From contig JADGBH010000006.1 of assembly GCA_015231595.1 (NCBI GenBank), positions 39,505 to 103,504 on the forward strand: 64,000 nucleotides of DNA, read 5' to 3'. The DNA comes from Desulfobacterales bacterium. Lineage in GTDB: Bacteria; Desulfobacterota; Desulfobacteria; Desulfobacterales; JADGBH01. Below, in pieces: positions 44,301 through 52,659 of this stretch; the first letter of the stretch is position 1; each line of letters begins with the position of its first letter. The notes beneath the pieces are model-generated. The model did not search any database, was not told the origin of the DNA, and saw nothing but the letters and a program-made list of their open reading frames with translations. The position numbers were made by a program, and so were the translations under genes.

Positions 44301-45042
44301 AATTAAATTTTTTTACTCCATGCATTAAAAGAAATTCAGAAAAGTCAGAAGGACAGTCCGCAATAAAACTCAAAGGTTTATTAGTCACAGGGTGCTTAAA
44401 ATCAAGCCCAAAAGCATGTAACATTTGGCCTTTTCTTGTCAATACTTCATTTTCCTTAAATATTTTTTTATAAAGAGGGTCCCCAACTATTGAATGTTTA
44501 ATATAATCTAAATGAGCTCGAATTTGATGCCGAGCACCTTTATGTATGCGGACTTTTAATACAGAATAATCATCAAAATAACAAATATTTTCATAATAGG
44601 TTTCAGCATTTATAAGCTTATAAGCTTCAGTTTGCCTTTTATTAGCCCATACTCCCATTTTTTTTGATGTTTTTTTATATAATGGATAAGAAATTATTCC
44701 TTTTTCAAGACAGCCATAAACAATAGCTAAATAATATTTTTGAATATTTCCATCAAGCATAGTTGTTCTTAATTTTTCAAGACATTCAATATTAAAGGCT
44801 CCAAACATTAATCCTGATGTAAAATTATCAAGCCTGTTTAAAAGTCCCAAATCAGTTATGCCTCTGTCAAATAATTCCTTTAATTTTTCAGAATACTTCC
44901 ATGCAATAAAATTAACTACTGTGCCTTTATCTGAGCTTTTATTAATAACAGAAGGAATTTGAGCTTCTTTTGCTACAATATATATTGATTCATCAGAGTA
45001 AATCTCTTTTACACCTGAAACTATTTCTGGAATTATTTGCAT
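44287..45042 (-). CDS. RluA-like pseudouridine synthase
   Basis: The 251-residue protein resembles the RluA family: LLNRLDNFTSGL carries the catalytic Asp, normally in HRLD, here NRLD; a Tyr segment KYYLAIVYG and the C-terminal HQIRAHLDYIKHSIVGDPLY are conserved. The His-to-Asn change before Arg-Leu-Asp is unusual but leaves the Asp. It lacks an S4 domain. It overlaps ubiE and starts the men gene string, a position with no obvious pathway link. The RNA target is unknown. Confidence 0.85.
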   Translation of the reverse strand: MQIIPEIVSGVKEIYSDESIYIVAKEAQIPSVINKSSDKGTVVNFIAWKYSEKLKELFDRGITDLGLLNRLDNFTSGLMFGAFNIECLEKLRTTMLDGNIQKYYLAIVYGCLEKGIISYPLYKKTSKKMGVWANKRQTEAYKLINAETYYENICYFDDYSVLKVRIHKGARHQIRAHLDYIKHSIVGDPLYKKIFKENEVLTRKGQMLHAFGLDFKHPVTNKPLSFIADCPSDFSEFLLMHGVKKFNYGHT

Positions 45043-45063
45043 TAAAAAAAACTTTCAGTCAGT

Positions 45064-46623
45064 TTACGGCTTAATCCGTCCAAAACGTATGCCTAATTTT
45101 TTCATTTTTTTTCGCAGTGTTGAAGGGTTAATTTGCATCTTTTGTGCTGCCCCATTTTTACCGCCAACTTTGCCATTTGCTAAATCTAATACATAACGAA
45201 TATGATTTGATATAGCATCATCTAGTACAAGCTCTTTCTCATTTTGAATCTCTGATTGGCATTCTTCAATTATTTCCTGATAATTTTTAGATTTTGCACT
45301 TATCTTAAAATAAGCTTCATCAAGCCAAAGCTGTTCCCCCCTATTCATAATTAAAGCTCTTTCAACTACGTTTTCTAATTCCCTCACATTTCCAGGCCAT
45401 TGGTAATTAATAAGATGTTCTATCGCATCTTTAGAAAAAGAAGGAATCTTTTTTCGTCCCATAGCACTGGCTTTTTTCTTCACAAAATATTGAATCAAAG
45501 AGGGGATATCAGATTTTCTAAATCTTAACGGTGGAATAGTGATAGGAAATACGTTGATTCTAAAATATAGATCTTCCCGAAAAGTTTGGGCATTGATCAT
45601 TGCTGATAAGTCTCGATGAGTTGCTGCAATTATCCTTACATTTATTCTGATTGACTCATTCCCTCCAACTCGCTCAATCTCTTTTTCTTGAAGAACTCTT
45701 AATAGTCTAACTTGAGCTTGGGGAGCAAGTTCTCCTATCTCATCTAAAAATATAGTACCTCCATCGGCTCTCTCAAAACGTCCGCGTTTCTTTACCAACG
45801 CTCCTGTAAAAGCGCCTTTTTCATGGCCAAATAGTTCACTATCTATCAAATTATCAGGAATAGCCCCACAATTCACTTTAATAAATGCTCCAAGCTTTCT
45901 TGGTGACATATGATGGATAGCATTTGCTATTACTTCTTTACCAGTTCCTGTTTCTCCAAATAATAGGACAGGACTTGAAAGAGGAGCAACATAACGAACC
46001 ATATCCATCACATCTTTTAATCCAAAATCGCTTCCAATTATATCTTCACCAATATTTTGGCGTAATTCTTTGTGTAAAAATTGATTATCTTCAGCTAATC
46101 GTTCTTTGAGTTTCAGTAATTCTTGATATTGAATACAATTCAACAAAGCTATGGCAAAAGGTTCTCTTAATGTGGAAATCAAGTCAGCCTGTTGCTTAGT
46201 GAAGGCATTGCTTTTTTCAGCATGCATAATAAAACCACCAATTAGTAAGTCATCCAAAATCAGTCTAACAATGATAAGTGACGAATCTTTTTCTAAAAGT
46301 CCTTTTGATATCCAAGGTGCTGCAGTAGGATGGGTTTCTGCTCGACCGACAATTACAGTCTCGGGATCTGGACGTTTAATAAAAATTTGTAATTGAGAAG
46401 GAATAGAAATAGCCATATCAATCAACTTAGCGGATTCCTCTGTGGCTTTAGCTAACAAAATATGTTTTCTTTCTTTAGCATCATAATAAGTTAAAAATAG
46501 TGCGTCTGCAGGAATATAGTTTTTGAGAAAAACAAAGGCTTTATGAAGAAAAATTTCAACCTCAAGACTACTACAAATTTTTAAAGTGCAATCTTTGAAA
46601 AATTGGTTTCTATCTATTTCCAT
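45064..46623 (-). CDS. GAF-domain sigma-54-dependent transcriptional activator
   Basis: The product from the ATG at 46623 (TAGGA nearby) has 519 residues. A GAF-like sensor domain occupies about 15-170, an AAA+ domain about 205-430 with GETGTGKE and the sigma-54 contact loop GAFTGA, and a Fis-type helix-turn-helix at the end (AAQKMQINPSTLRKKMKKLG). There is no receiver domain, so a bound small molecule is the likely signal. It is transcribed away from the operon at 46846, whose -24/-12 promoter it most likely drives. An in-frame start 51 bases upstream lacks a ribosome site. Confidence 0.92.
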   Translation of the reverse strand: MEIDRNQFFKDCTLKICSSLEVEIFLHKAFVFLKNYIPADALFLTYYDAKERKHILLAKATEESAKLIDMAISIPSQLQIFIKRPDPETVIVGRAETHPTAAPWISKGLLEKDSSLIIVRLILDDLLIGGFIMHAEKSNAFTKQQADLISTLREPFAIALLNCIQYQELLKLKERLAEDNQFLHKELRQNIGEDIIGSDFGLKDVMDMVRYVAPLSSPVLLFGETGTGKEVIANAIHHMSPRKLGAFIKVNCGAIPDNLIDSELFGHEKGAFTGALVKKRGRFERADGGTIFLDEIGELAPQAQVRLLRVLQEKEIERVGGNESIRINVRIIAATHRDLSAMINAQTFREDLYFRINVFPITIPPLRFRKSDIPSLIQYFVKKKASAMGRKKIPSFSKDAIEHLINYQWPGNVRELENVVERALIMNRGEQLWLDEAYFKISAKSKNYQEIIEECQSEIQNEKELVLDDAISNHIRYVLDLANGKVGGKNGAAQKMQINPSTLRKKMKKLGIRFGRIKP

Positions 46624-46653
46624 ATTTATCGTCCTATAGCACACTTTATAAAT

Positions 46654-46698
46654 TAAATATCCTATAGGCAACAATATTTTTATCCCATAGGATATTTA
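46654..46698. promoter_or_regulatory. Inverted-repeat upstream activator site for the sigma-54 regulator
   Basis: TAAATATCCTATAGG (46654-46668) and CCATAGGATATTTA (46685-46698) form an imperfect inverted repeat with a 16-base spacer. A further half-site TCCTATAG is at 46632-46639, just before the regulator start. The position, about 50-90 bases upstream of the -24/-12 promoter, suits an enhancer-type binding site; it would also permit autoregulation. Confidence 0.7.
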
Positions 46699-46745
46699 AA
46701 ATCTAATTTTACTATAACTATTTATATTTAATCATAAAAAAAATA

Positions 46746-46760
46746 TGGCACAGTAAATGC
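46746..46760 (+). promoter_or_regulatory. Sigma-54 (-24/-12) promoter
   Basis: TGGCACAGTAAATGC matches the consensus TGGCAC-N5-TTGC except for one base, with exactly ten bases between the GG and GC doublets. It lies about 85 bases before the start at 46846 and faces that operon. A sigma-54 activator gene lies divergently upstream. Confidence 0.85.
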
Positions 46761-46845
46761 TAATTCAAATACTAACGCATAGAAAAATAATAATATTATT
46801 TTTACTTTAGAACAAACCAATTTAAAAAAAAAGGAGAATTTACAA

Positions 46846-47958
46846 ATGAATAAATCTAAAAAATCGGTCATAGCAGCGTGGATGTTTTATATTGTTATTG
46901 TTTTTGAAATTATTTACATGATCAGCCCTTTTGGTGTTTATTACTATTCCGTCTATGGCCCCAGTTTAAACTTATTTAATAAAAGTCCTATGACATCATG
47001 GTTAAGCAGTTTCTTTTTACCTCATATTGTTGAAACATCTTCATTTATATTAAACAGCATTAAGGACATTGGATGGCTTTTCATAATTATGGGATTGTCC
47101 TCTTTTATGCTCGGTGCTGGGCAAATTTACTATCATAAATTCACAAAAAAAGCTGCTGTAACCGGAGGAATATATAAAATTATTCGCCATCCACAGTATG
47201 TTTCTCTTGCTATTGCCGGTTTAGGCATGCTGCTTGTTTGGCCCAGATTTATTGTTCTCATGATGTATGTTACGATGTTATTTGTATATTATTTTTTGGC
47301 AAAGCATGAAGAAATGGAGTGTGAGGATAAATTTGGCGAAAGCTACCGAGCATATAAAAGTGAAACCTCAATGTTTATACCTATTCCAATGCCAGCATTT
47401 ATAAACAAACTATCTTTACCGAACTCTGGGTTTAAAAAAGTTCTTTCAATTCTGAGCATTTATTCAATCGTGATAGTTATAACGTTATTCCTTACTATTG
47501 CGATCAGAAATTATGGAATATCACAAATTTCAGCGGTCTATTCTAAAAATTCAGCGACTGTATCCATGACTCATATGAATAATCAAGAATTGAATAATAT
47601 TTTACAAATTGCATTAAATAATCTAACTGTGCAAGGTAGCTTGAAAAACGATGCCAGATACTTGAACTATGTTATTCCGCAAGAATGGTATTTATCTGAT
47701 TTGCCGATGAATATTCCGAGTGAAATTCATGGGCATTATCAACCTGAAAATTATAATAAAAATCAATATAAGATTATTTTTACCCAAGCAAAAACTTTAT
47801 CTAAATCCCCGGCTGAAAATGAGGGCATTATTAAAGATACATCAGCACGATTAGCTGTTTTGGAAGTTTCCGTGGACACCGCAACAGGAACAGTAACACA
47901 AATTCAAACTCCTCCGAAAAATGTTCGTTGGGGTGACATTCCTACTCCATTAATTTAG
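46846..47958 (+). CDS. ICMT/PEMT-like membrane methyltransferase with C-terminal extension
   Basis: The 370-residue membrane protein has several hydrophobic segments in its first 185 residues, plus another at about 202-222. The isoprenylcysteine carboxyl methyltransferase-like core is visible as GGIYKIIRHPQYVSLAI and AKHEEMECEDKFGESYRAYK. After the last membrane segment come about 140 residues that I do not recognise and that should lie on one side of the membrane. It is preceded by AAGGAG and by a sigma-54 promoter. The natural methyl acceptor is unknown; lipids and small molecules are possible. Confidence 0.8.
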   Translation: MNKSKKSVIAAWMFYIVIVFEIIYMISPFGVYYYSVYGPSLNLFNKSPMTSWLSSFFLPHIVETSSFILNSIKDIGWLFIIMGLSSFMLGAGQIYYHKFTKKAAVTGGIYKIIRHPQYVSLAIAGLGMLLVWPRFIVLMMYVTMLFVYYFLAKHEEMECEDKFGESYRAYKSETSMFIPIPMPAFINKLSLPNSGFKKVLSILSIYSIVIVITLFLTIAIRNYGISQISAVYSKNSATVSMTHMNNQELNNILQIALNNLTVQGSLKNDARYLNYVIPQEWYLSDLPMNIPSEIHGHYQPENYNKNQYKIIFTQAKTLSKSPAENEGIIKDTSARLAVLEVSVDTATGTVTQIQTPPKNVRWGDIPTPLI

Positions 47959-48030
47959 AATCAATAATTTCTCTGGATTTTAAAACCAGCTAATAATTTA
48001 AAATAACTAAAAAAATATATGGAGCGTAAC

Positions 48031-48336
48031 ATGAAATGGATTGAAGAAATAAAAGTTCAGATAGATCAAACAGAGGCTTACAATTTTGAAAATATTCTAC
48101 AACAACTATTCAAAGATATACAAGAAAATGCTGACTGTGAAGGACTTTCAAAAGCAGCTTATTATCATGATCCCGGTATTTCTGGATTTTATATGATCCA
48201 TATATTTTGGCATGTCAAATCGTCTAAAGAGCAATGGAGCCGTCTCGGATTAAGGCTTACTCAAATATTAAAAGAATTTGGATGGGTAACACATTCAGTA
48301 TGGATCGAGTCTAAATGTGTTGTACCCAAGGATTAA
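48031..48336 (+). CDS. Hypothetical 101-residue protein
   Basis: I start at the ATG at 48031, with GGAG six bases upstream; an ATG at 48019 is also in frame. The product is a small soluble alpha/beta-looking protein (KWIEEIKVQIDQ..., then IHIFWHV and HSVWIESKCV), resembling the ferredoxin-like monooxygenase/dabb scaffold in size and pattern but not assignable. It is the second gene of the sigma-54-driven operon, between the membrane methyltransferase and the barrel protein. It has no signal peptide. Confidence 0.7.
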   Translation: MKWIEEIKVQIDQTEAYNFENILQQLFKDIQENADCEGLSKAAYYHDPGISGFYMIHIFWHVKSSKEQWSRLGLRLTQILKEFGWVTHSVWIESKCVVPKD

Positions 48337-48384
48337 TATCTACAAAATCATCGAATTAAAGATGAATTAAAGGAGGAAATAATT

Positions 48385-49392
48385 ATGAAAACAAAATATA
48401 TAATCATATTTTTAATGATTATTATGATTACACCGGTAGCTATTTTTGCCGAAAATTATACAGAATCTGGGCATGGAGAACATGGGCATAACGGACATGA
48501 AGGGCATCGAGATGGCGCTTTTTCAGGAATGATTCAAACCGGCGGTGTATGGATGAATACGACTAATCAACTGGATGCTGATAGTGATAATAAATTTACC
48601 AAAACCCTAAATGAAGATGCAGATGCTTATAATAATATTGATCTTTTTATTTTATTTGATTTACGATATACTCTTTCATTCGGAACACAACTGTATCTGA
48701 GTACTCCATTTGAAGATGAAGACCCTGTACTGGCGTGTGGATTTGTAAAAAATTTTTCAAATGGAAGCAATATTGATATTTCTGCTTTTTTCGAGATATA
48801 CAGAGGTAAAATCTGGAAAGATCCCTATTTGACGAATGAAAATCGGTCAGAAACAAATGTTGATGCATACGGAACCGCTATTCGTTACAAAAATATTATG
48901 GGTACAGGGTTTAGTGCCAACTACAAATACCAGATCATAAATGTGGACAAAGATATTATCGGAGAAAAATATTTTGATTTAAAAAGAGATGGTGGTATCC
49001 ATTACGCAGGTATTGAATATAAGTTTAGTTTTGAAAAAAACCATCAAATAACTCCGAGTATTGAGATATCGGATGGCCGTATAGATGGGAAAAGCAATAG
49101 TTTTAAAGGCTTTGATGGAAAACTCACCTATTCATGGAATATATCAAGCTATATTCTTGAACTTTCAGGTTCAATCGGTGGAAAAGAATATCAGAAAATA
49201 TCTCCAATATTTAATAAAAAAAGACATGACAAGGAATATGGGACAATGGGGATGGTAATGTGGCTTAATCCCTTGGGATTTAACAAATGGATTGCAACTA
49301 TAGGAATAGAGTATAAAGTTAGTGATGCAAACATTAATTTTTACGATAGCCGAACGATTGCCATTTTTTCTACAATAGGATATCAATTCTAA
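48385..49392 (+). CDS. His-rich outer-membrane beta-barrel protein (DUF2860-like)
   Basis: The 335-residue protein has a signal peptide (MKTKYIIIFLMI...IFAEN) and, right after it, a His/Gly cluster HGEHGHNGHEGHRDG that could bind metal ions. Alternating hydrophobic strands fill the rest and the chain ends in an aromatic residue (GYQF), the pattern of outer-membrane barrels. The general layout resembles DUF2860 proteins; the identification is tentative. A GGAGG ribosome site precedes it. It is the third gene of the sigma-54-driven operon. Confidence 0.8.
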   Translation: MKTKYIIIFLMIIMITPVAIFAENYTESGHGEHGHNGHEGHRDGAFSGMIQTGGVWMNTTNQLDADSDNKFTKTLNEDADAYNNIDLFILFDLRYTLSFGTQLYLSTPFEDEDPVLACGFVKNFSNGSNIDISAFFEIYRGKIWKDPYLTNENRSETNVDAYGTAIRYKNIMGTGFSANYKYQIINVDKDIIGEKYFDLKRDGGIHYAGIEYKFSFEKNHQITPSIEISDGRIDGKSNSFKGFDGKLTYSWNISSYILELSGSIGGKEYQKISPIFNKKRHDKEYGTMGMVMWLNPLGFNKWIATIGIEYKVSDANINFYDSRTIAIFSTIGYQF

Positions 49393-49464
49393 CCTAATTT
49401 TATTCGATTTCGTATAAAAAATATTATATAAAACATTTAATTATTGATATAGGAGAATACGATT

Positions 49465-50082
49465 ATGAGTCTTTGGGAAAAAATAGCTAAGCAATTTGGA
49501 AAGCCATCAGGATTATTAGGAAATGTTGCTGATTATATTATGGCAACAAGATCTTCGAATATAGAGCGTAATGAATGGGGAATTTCATTATTAAATCTAC
49601 AACCCTCAGACCAAGTATTGGAAATAGGTTTTGGCCCTGGTATAGCTATCCAAAAAATGAGTAAATTAGTTACTAAGGGAATAATTTATGGAATAGATCA
49701 CTCGGATTTAATGGTAAAAAAAGCCTCAAAAAGAAATAATGACACAATTTTAGCTGGCCGAGTAAAGCTCATATCTACAGCAGTATCTGAATTACCTGCT
49801 TTTGATAAACCTATTGATAAAATAATTGATATTAATTCTTTTCAATTTTGGGAAGAGCCTGTTAATTACTTAAACCGACTAAAAACAATTATGAAGAATG
49901 AAGGCATAATTGCGCTTATTCATCAGCCGAGAAAACCTGGAGCTACAAAACAAGATTCTATTGAAGCTGGTGAAAAATTTGCAAAATATTTAGATCAAGC
50001 AGGCTTTAAAAATATCAGGATTGAAAATAAAATAATGAAACCAGTTCCAACAATAGGTGTGTTAGGTCAATTAATGGCTTAA
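49465..50082 (+). CDS. Class I SAM-dependent methyltransferase
   Basis: The 205-residue soluble methyltransferase has the SAM-binding VLEIGFGPGIAIQKM (about 50-64) and YGIDHSDLMVKKA. The fold is of the methyltransferase-11/25 type that acts on small molecules. It follows the barrel gene by 72 bases with AGGAGAA before the ATG and appears to be the last gene of the sigma-54-driven operon. Its partner function with the ICMT-like enzyme is suggestive of methylation of one compound in two places, which is inference. Confidence 0.87.
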   Translation: MSLWEKIAKQFGKPSGLLGNVADYIMATRSSNIERNEWGISLLNLQPSDQVLEIGFGPGIAIQKMSKLVTKGIIYGIDHSDLMVKKASKRNNDTILAGRVKLISTAVSELPAFDKPIDKIIDINSFQFWEEPVNYLNRLKTIMKNEGIIALIHQPRKPGATKQDSIEAGEKFAKYLDQAGFKNIRIENKIMKPVPTIGVLGQLMA

Positions 50083-50098
50083 TATTATAGGTGAGCAT

Positions 50099-50143
50099 TA
50101 AAAAAAAATGGTCATAGACACAAAAAAATGCATCTATGACCAT
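50099..50143 (-). terminator. Rho-independent terminator of the acyl-CoA dehydrogenase gene
   Basis: An 11-bp perfect stem (50133-50143 with 50109-50119, ATGGTCATAGA) is followed on the minus strand by a run of T. It lies 23 bases after the dehydrogenase stop. Flanking A-runs on the plus side may let it end the sigma-54-driven transcript less efficiently. Confidence 0.85.
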
Positions 50144-50165
50144 AAAAAAAAGGAGAGGCGTTTAA

Positions 50166-51983
50166 CTATTTACCGCCGAAAGATTCATCTGAAATATCAA
50201 TAGGAGCACTATTTCCTTCAAGTATTGATTTCATTTTGCCAAAGCTTGGCGCGAGAAGAGTATTAATATAGAACTGAGCTGATTTTATCATACCTTGATA
50301 AAATGCTTCATCTTTCTTTGCAGCGCCTTTTTCAAGTTTTTGAGCAGCTATTGAAGCTCTCCAAAGATGCATCCATGCCATAACTGTATCTCCTGTTACT
50401 TCCATAAAAGGATAAGCATACGCGAATGCTGTCATAACTTTTTCAGACATTGCCATTTGACCCATAGTCATAGCAACTTCACCAAGTTTATTAACTTGTT
50501 TTTCTACTTTTGATGCTAAATCAGCAATAATATTATATTTCTTTGCTTCAGCTATTATTGTTTGAACTTCACCCATAAAGTCCATGATTGCTTTGCCTTT
50601 ATTTAATCCAAGCTTTCTTCCTAAAAGGTCAGCAGCCTGAATACCGTTTGTGCCTTCATAAATCATTGTGATTCTACAGTCTCTTACAAGCTGTTCTTGG
50701 GGATATTCTTTTATATATCCATATCCGCCGTAAACTTGCATACCTAAGTTACATACTTCAAAAGCTTTATCAGTTACATAACCTTTAGCAATAGGAGTAA
50801 GAAGTTCAACAAAAGAATGATATTTAGCTTTTTCTTCAGGAGTGCTTGCTGTTACAGCCATATCATCACAATACGCAACATAATATAATAAACTTCTCAT
50901 ACCTTCTGTGTATGATTTCATGGTAAGAAGCATTCTTCTAACATCAGGATGATTAATAATTGCAACTGATGGAGCATCTTTATCAAAAGTTTGTAAAAGA
51001 TGTCGTCCTTGAATTCTTTCTCTCGCATAATTAAGTGCATTTAAATATGATGAAGCAGAACAACTATAACCTTGCATTCCAACGAGAAGACGCGCTTCAT
51101 TCATCATAAGAAACATTACTTTCATGCCTTTATTTGCTTCGCCTAAAAGAAGACCTCTACATTTGCCTTTGCTTCCAAGGGATAATGAACATGTAGGATT
51201 CCCGTGAATACCCATTTTTTCTTCAATACCTGTGCATACTACATCATTGAATTCTCCAAGGCTTCCGTCTTCATTTACCCATACTTTAGGAACGATAAAA
51301 AGGGAAATACCTTTTGTTCCAGCTGGTGCACCTTCGATTCTTGCAAGAACAGGATGGATTATATTTTCAGTAAGTTCATGTTCTCCACTGGATATAAATA
51401 TTTTATTTCCAGTAATAGAATAAGTTCCATCAGGATTTGGAACAGCTGTTGTAGTTAAAGCTCCAACATCAGAACCTGCGCTTGGCTCTGTAAGAAGCAT
51501 TGTTCCAGCCCATTTACCTGTGAACATATTGCGTAAAAAAGTTTTTTTCTGAGCATCAGTTCCAAATGCTTCTATTAATTTTGCAGCTCCATGACTAAGG
51601 CCAGGGAACATCATAAAAGCATAGTTAGCTCCATTAAAATATTCGCTCGCAGCAAGGGCAACAGTCTTTGGCATTCCTTGTCCACCCCAATCTTGATCTT
51701 CAGGCATAGCAAGCCATTCACCTTCCACAAAAAGTTTATAAACTTTATGAAATTCTTCAGGAACAATTACTTTACCATTCTCAAGTTTGCATCCTATATT
51801 ATCACCTATTTTTTGGGTAGGAAGAATTTCTTTTATGGCTAAATTTCTTGCCTCTGTAATAATTAAGTCGATTGTTTTTTTTGTGAACTCCTCGAATTTT
51901 TCGTTTTTGCTAAATTTTTCTACCTGAAGTTGTTCATGAAGAACAAAATCAACGTCTCTGCGTTCTGCTATTTGTTGTGCCAT
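50166..51983 (-). CDS. Acyl-CoA dehydrogenase (DmdC-type, 605 residues)
   Basis: This flavin enzyme oxidises an acyl-CoA to the 2-enoyl-CoA. It has the ACAD parts in order: N-terminal helices, the LTEPSAGSDVGAL FAD-binding segment near 155, the YGGYGYIKEYPQEQLVRD stretch and the catalytic Glu in MIYEGTNGIQA. Then about 130 residues form the extra C-terminal domain present in the 590-605-residue type that includes methylmercaptopropionyl-CoA dehydrogenases. The substrate is therefore uncertain. It is co-transcribed with, or follows, a TetR repressor gene and ends at a terminator. Confidence 0.93.
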   Translation of the reverse strand: MAQQIAERRDVDFVLHEQLQVEKFSKNEKFEEFTKKTIDLIITEARNLAIKEILPTQKIGDNIGCKLENGKVIVPEEFHKVYKLFVEGEWLAMPEDQDWGGQGMPKTVALAASEYFNGANYAFMMFPGLSHGAAKLIEAFGTDAQKKTFLRNMFTGKWAGTMLLTEPSAGSDVGALTTTAVPNPDGTYSITGNKIFISSGEHELTENIIHPVLARIEGAPAGTKGISLFIVPKVWVNEDGSLGEFNDVVCTGIEEKMGIHGNPTCSLSLGSKGKCRGLLLGEANKGMKVMFLMMNEARLLVGMQGYSCSASSYLNALNYARERIQGRHLLQTFDKDAPSVAIINHPDVRRMLLTMKSYTEGMRSLLYYVAYCDDMAVTASTPEEKAKYHSFVELLTPIAKGYVTDKAFEVCNLGMQVYGGYGYIKEYPQEQLVRDCRITMIYEGTNGIQAADLLGRKLGLNKGKAIMDFMGEVQTIIAEAKKYNIIADLASKVEKQVNKLGEVAMTMGQMAMSEKVMTAFAYAYPFMEVTGDTVMAWMHLWRASIAAQKLEKGAAKKDEAFYQGMIKSAQFYINTLLAPSFGKMKSILEGNSAPIDISDESFGGK

Positions 51984-52004
51984 GTTTTTCTCCTTATTTT
52001 TTAT

Positions 52005-52619
52005 TTATGTTATATTATTTTGATGGTTATTTGTGCCTATTCCATGTAAATAAAGGTCAATTAAAGGTTCAGCCATTGAAACAAGATCGTATTTTCCACC
52101 TGAGAGAACCCAAGTATTAATAACTTCACTTACAGCTCCAAGAATAAATCGTTTGACAAGCCCCATAAAGAGATCTCTCCGCATAGTACCTTCTTCTTGG
52201 CCTTTCTCAATTATTTCTCCAAGAATATCCAAATACATTTTAGACATTTCATCTATACAGTGATCTTCAAGATGTCTGCTTGTTCTGGTCTCCATCTGAA
52301 AAACAACTGCCATATCCTTATTTTTTTGAAATTCAGAAAGATGTGTGCTTATTAGCTTCTCCAATTTTGCTTTAGCATTACCAGATTTATCGACCTCCTC
52401 TCTGAAGGTTTCAAAAACCTCTTTTGTTTTATAATTAAATACATGCTGAAGAATATCTTCTTTATTTTTAAAATAAAGATATATGGTACCATCAGCAACG
52501 CCCGCTTCTTTAGCTATTTTTGAAATTGTTGAGCTAAAAAAACCATAGTCAGCAAAAATTTTTATTGCAGCATCAAGGATTCGATCGTACTTATCTGCTG
52601 GTTTATCTTTTTTGTTGAT
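52005..52619 (-). CDS. TetR-family repressor with a non-standard (ATC) start
   Basis: The open frame from 52619 encodes about 204 residues: an N-terminal TetR helix-turn-helix (DRILDAAIKIFADYGFF, then STISKIAKEAGVADGTIYLYFKNKEDIL) and a ligand-binding C-terminal domain. The frame has no ATG, GTG or TTG between an upstream TGA and this helix-turn-helix. An ATC at 52619-52617 sits six bases after GAGGTG and is the best start. Otherwise a single-base error in the six-A run just after would join the GTG at 52633. The first ordinary start, TTG at 52364, would delete the whole DNA-binding domain. The gene controls the acyl-CoA dehydrogenase downstream, by position. Confidence 0.85.
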   Translation of the reverse strand: MNKKDKPADKYDRILDAAIKIFADYGFFSSTISKIAKEAGVADGTIYLYFKNKEDILQHVFNYKTKEVFETFREEVDKSGNAKAKLEKLISTHLSEFQKNKDMAVVFQMETRTSRHLEDHCIDEMSKMYLDILGEIIEKGQEEGTMRRDLFMGLVKRFILGAVSEVINTWVLSGGKYDLVSMAEPLIDLYLHGIGTNNHQNNIT

Positions 52620-52641
52620 GGTAGCACCTCACTTTTAATTA

Positions 52642-52659
52642 TGAATGAATATTCATTCA
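52642..52659. promoter_or_regulatory. 18-bp perfect palindromic operator of the TetR repressor
   Basis: TGAATGAATATTCATTCA is a perfect palindrome 23 bases upstream of the likely TetR start. Size, symmetry and place are those of a TetR-family operator and imply autoregulation. A TTGACA (minus, 52687-52682) and a TATACT (minus, 52677-52672) lie just upstream, but I cannot pick the promoter boxes securely. Confidence 0.8.

Noticed and set aside
51204..51458. Overlapping plus-strand frames opposite the acyl-CoA dehydrogenase
   Set aside because: They are antisense to a conserved part of the enzyme, with no ribosome site or recognised product.
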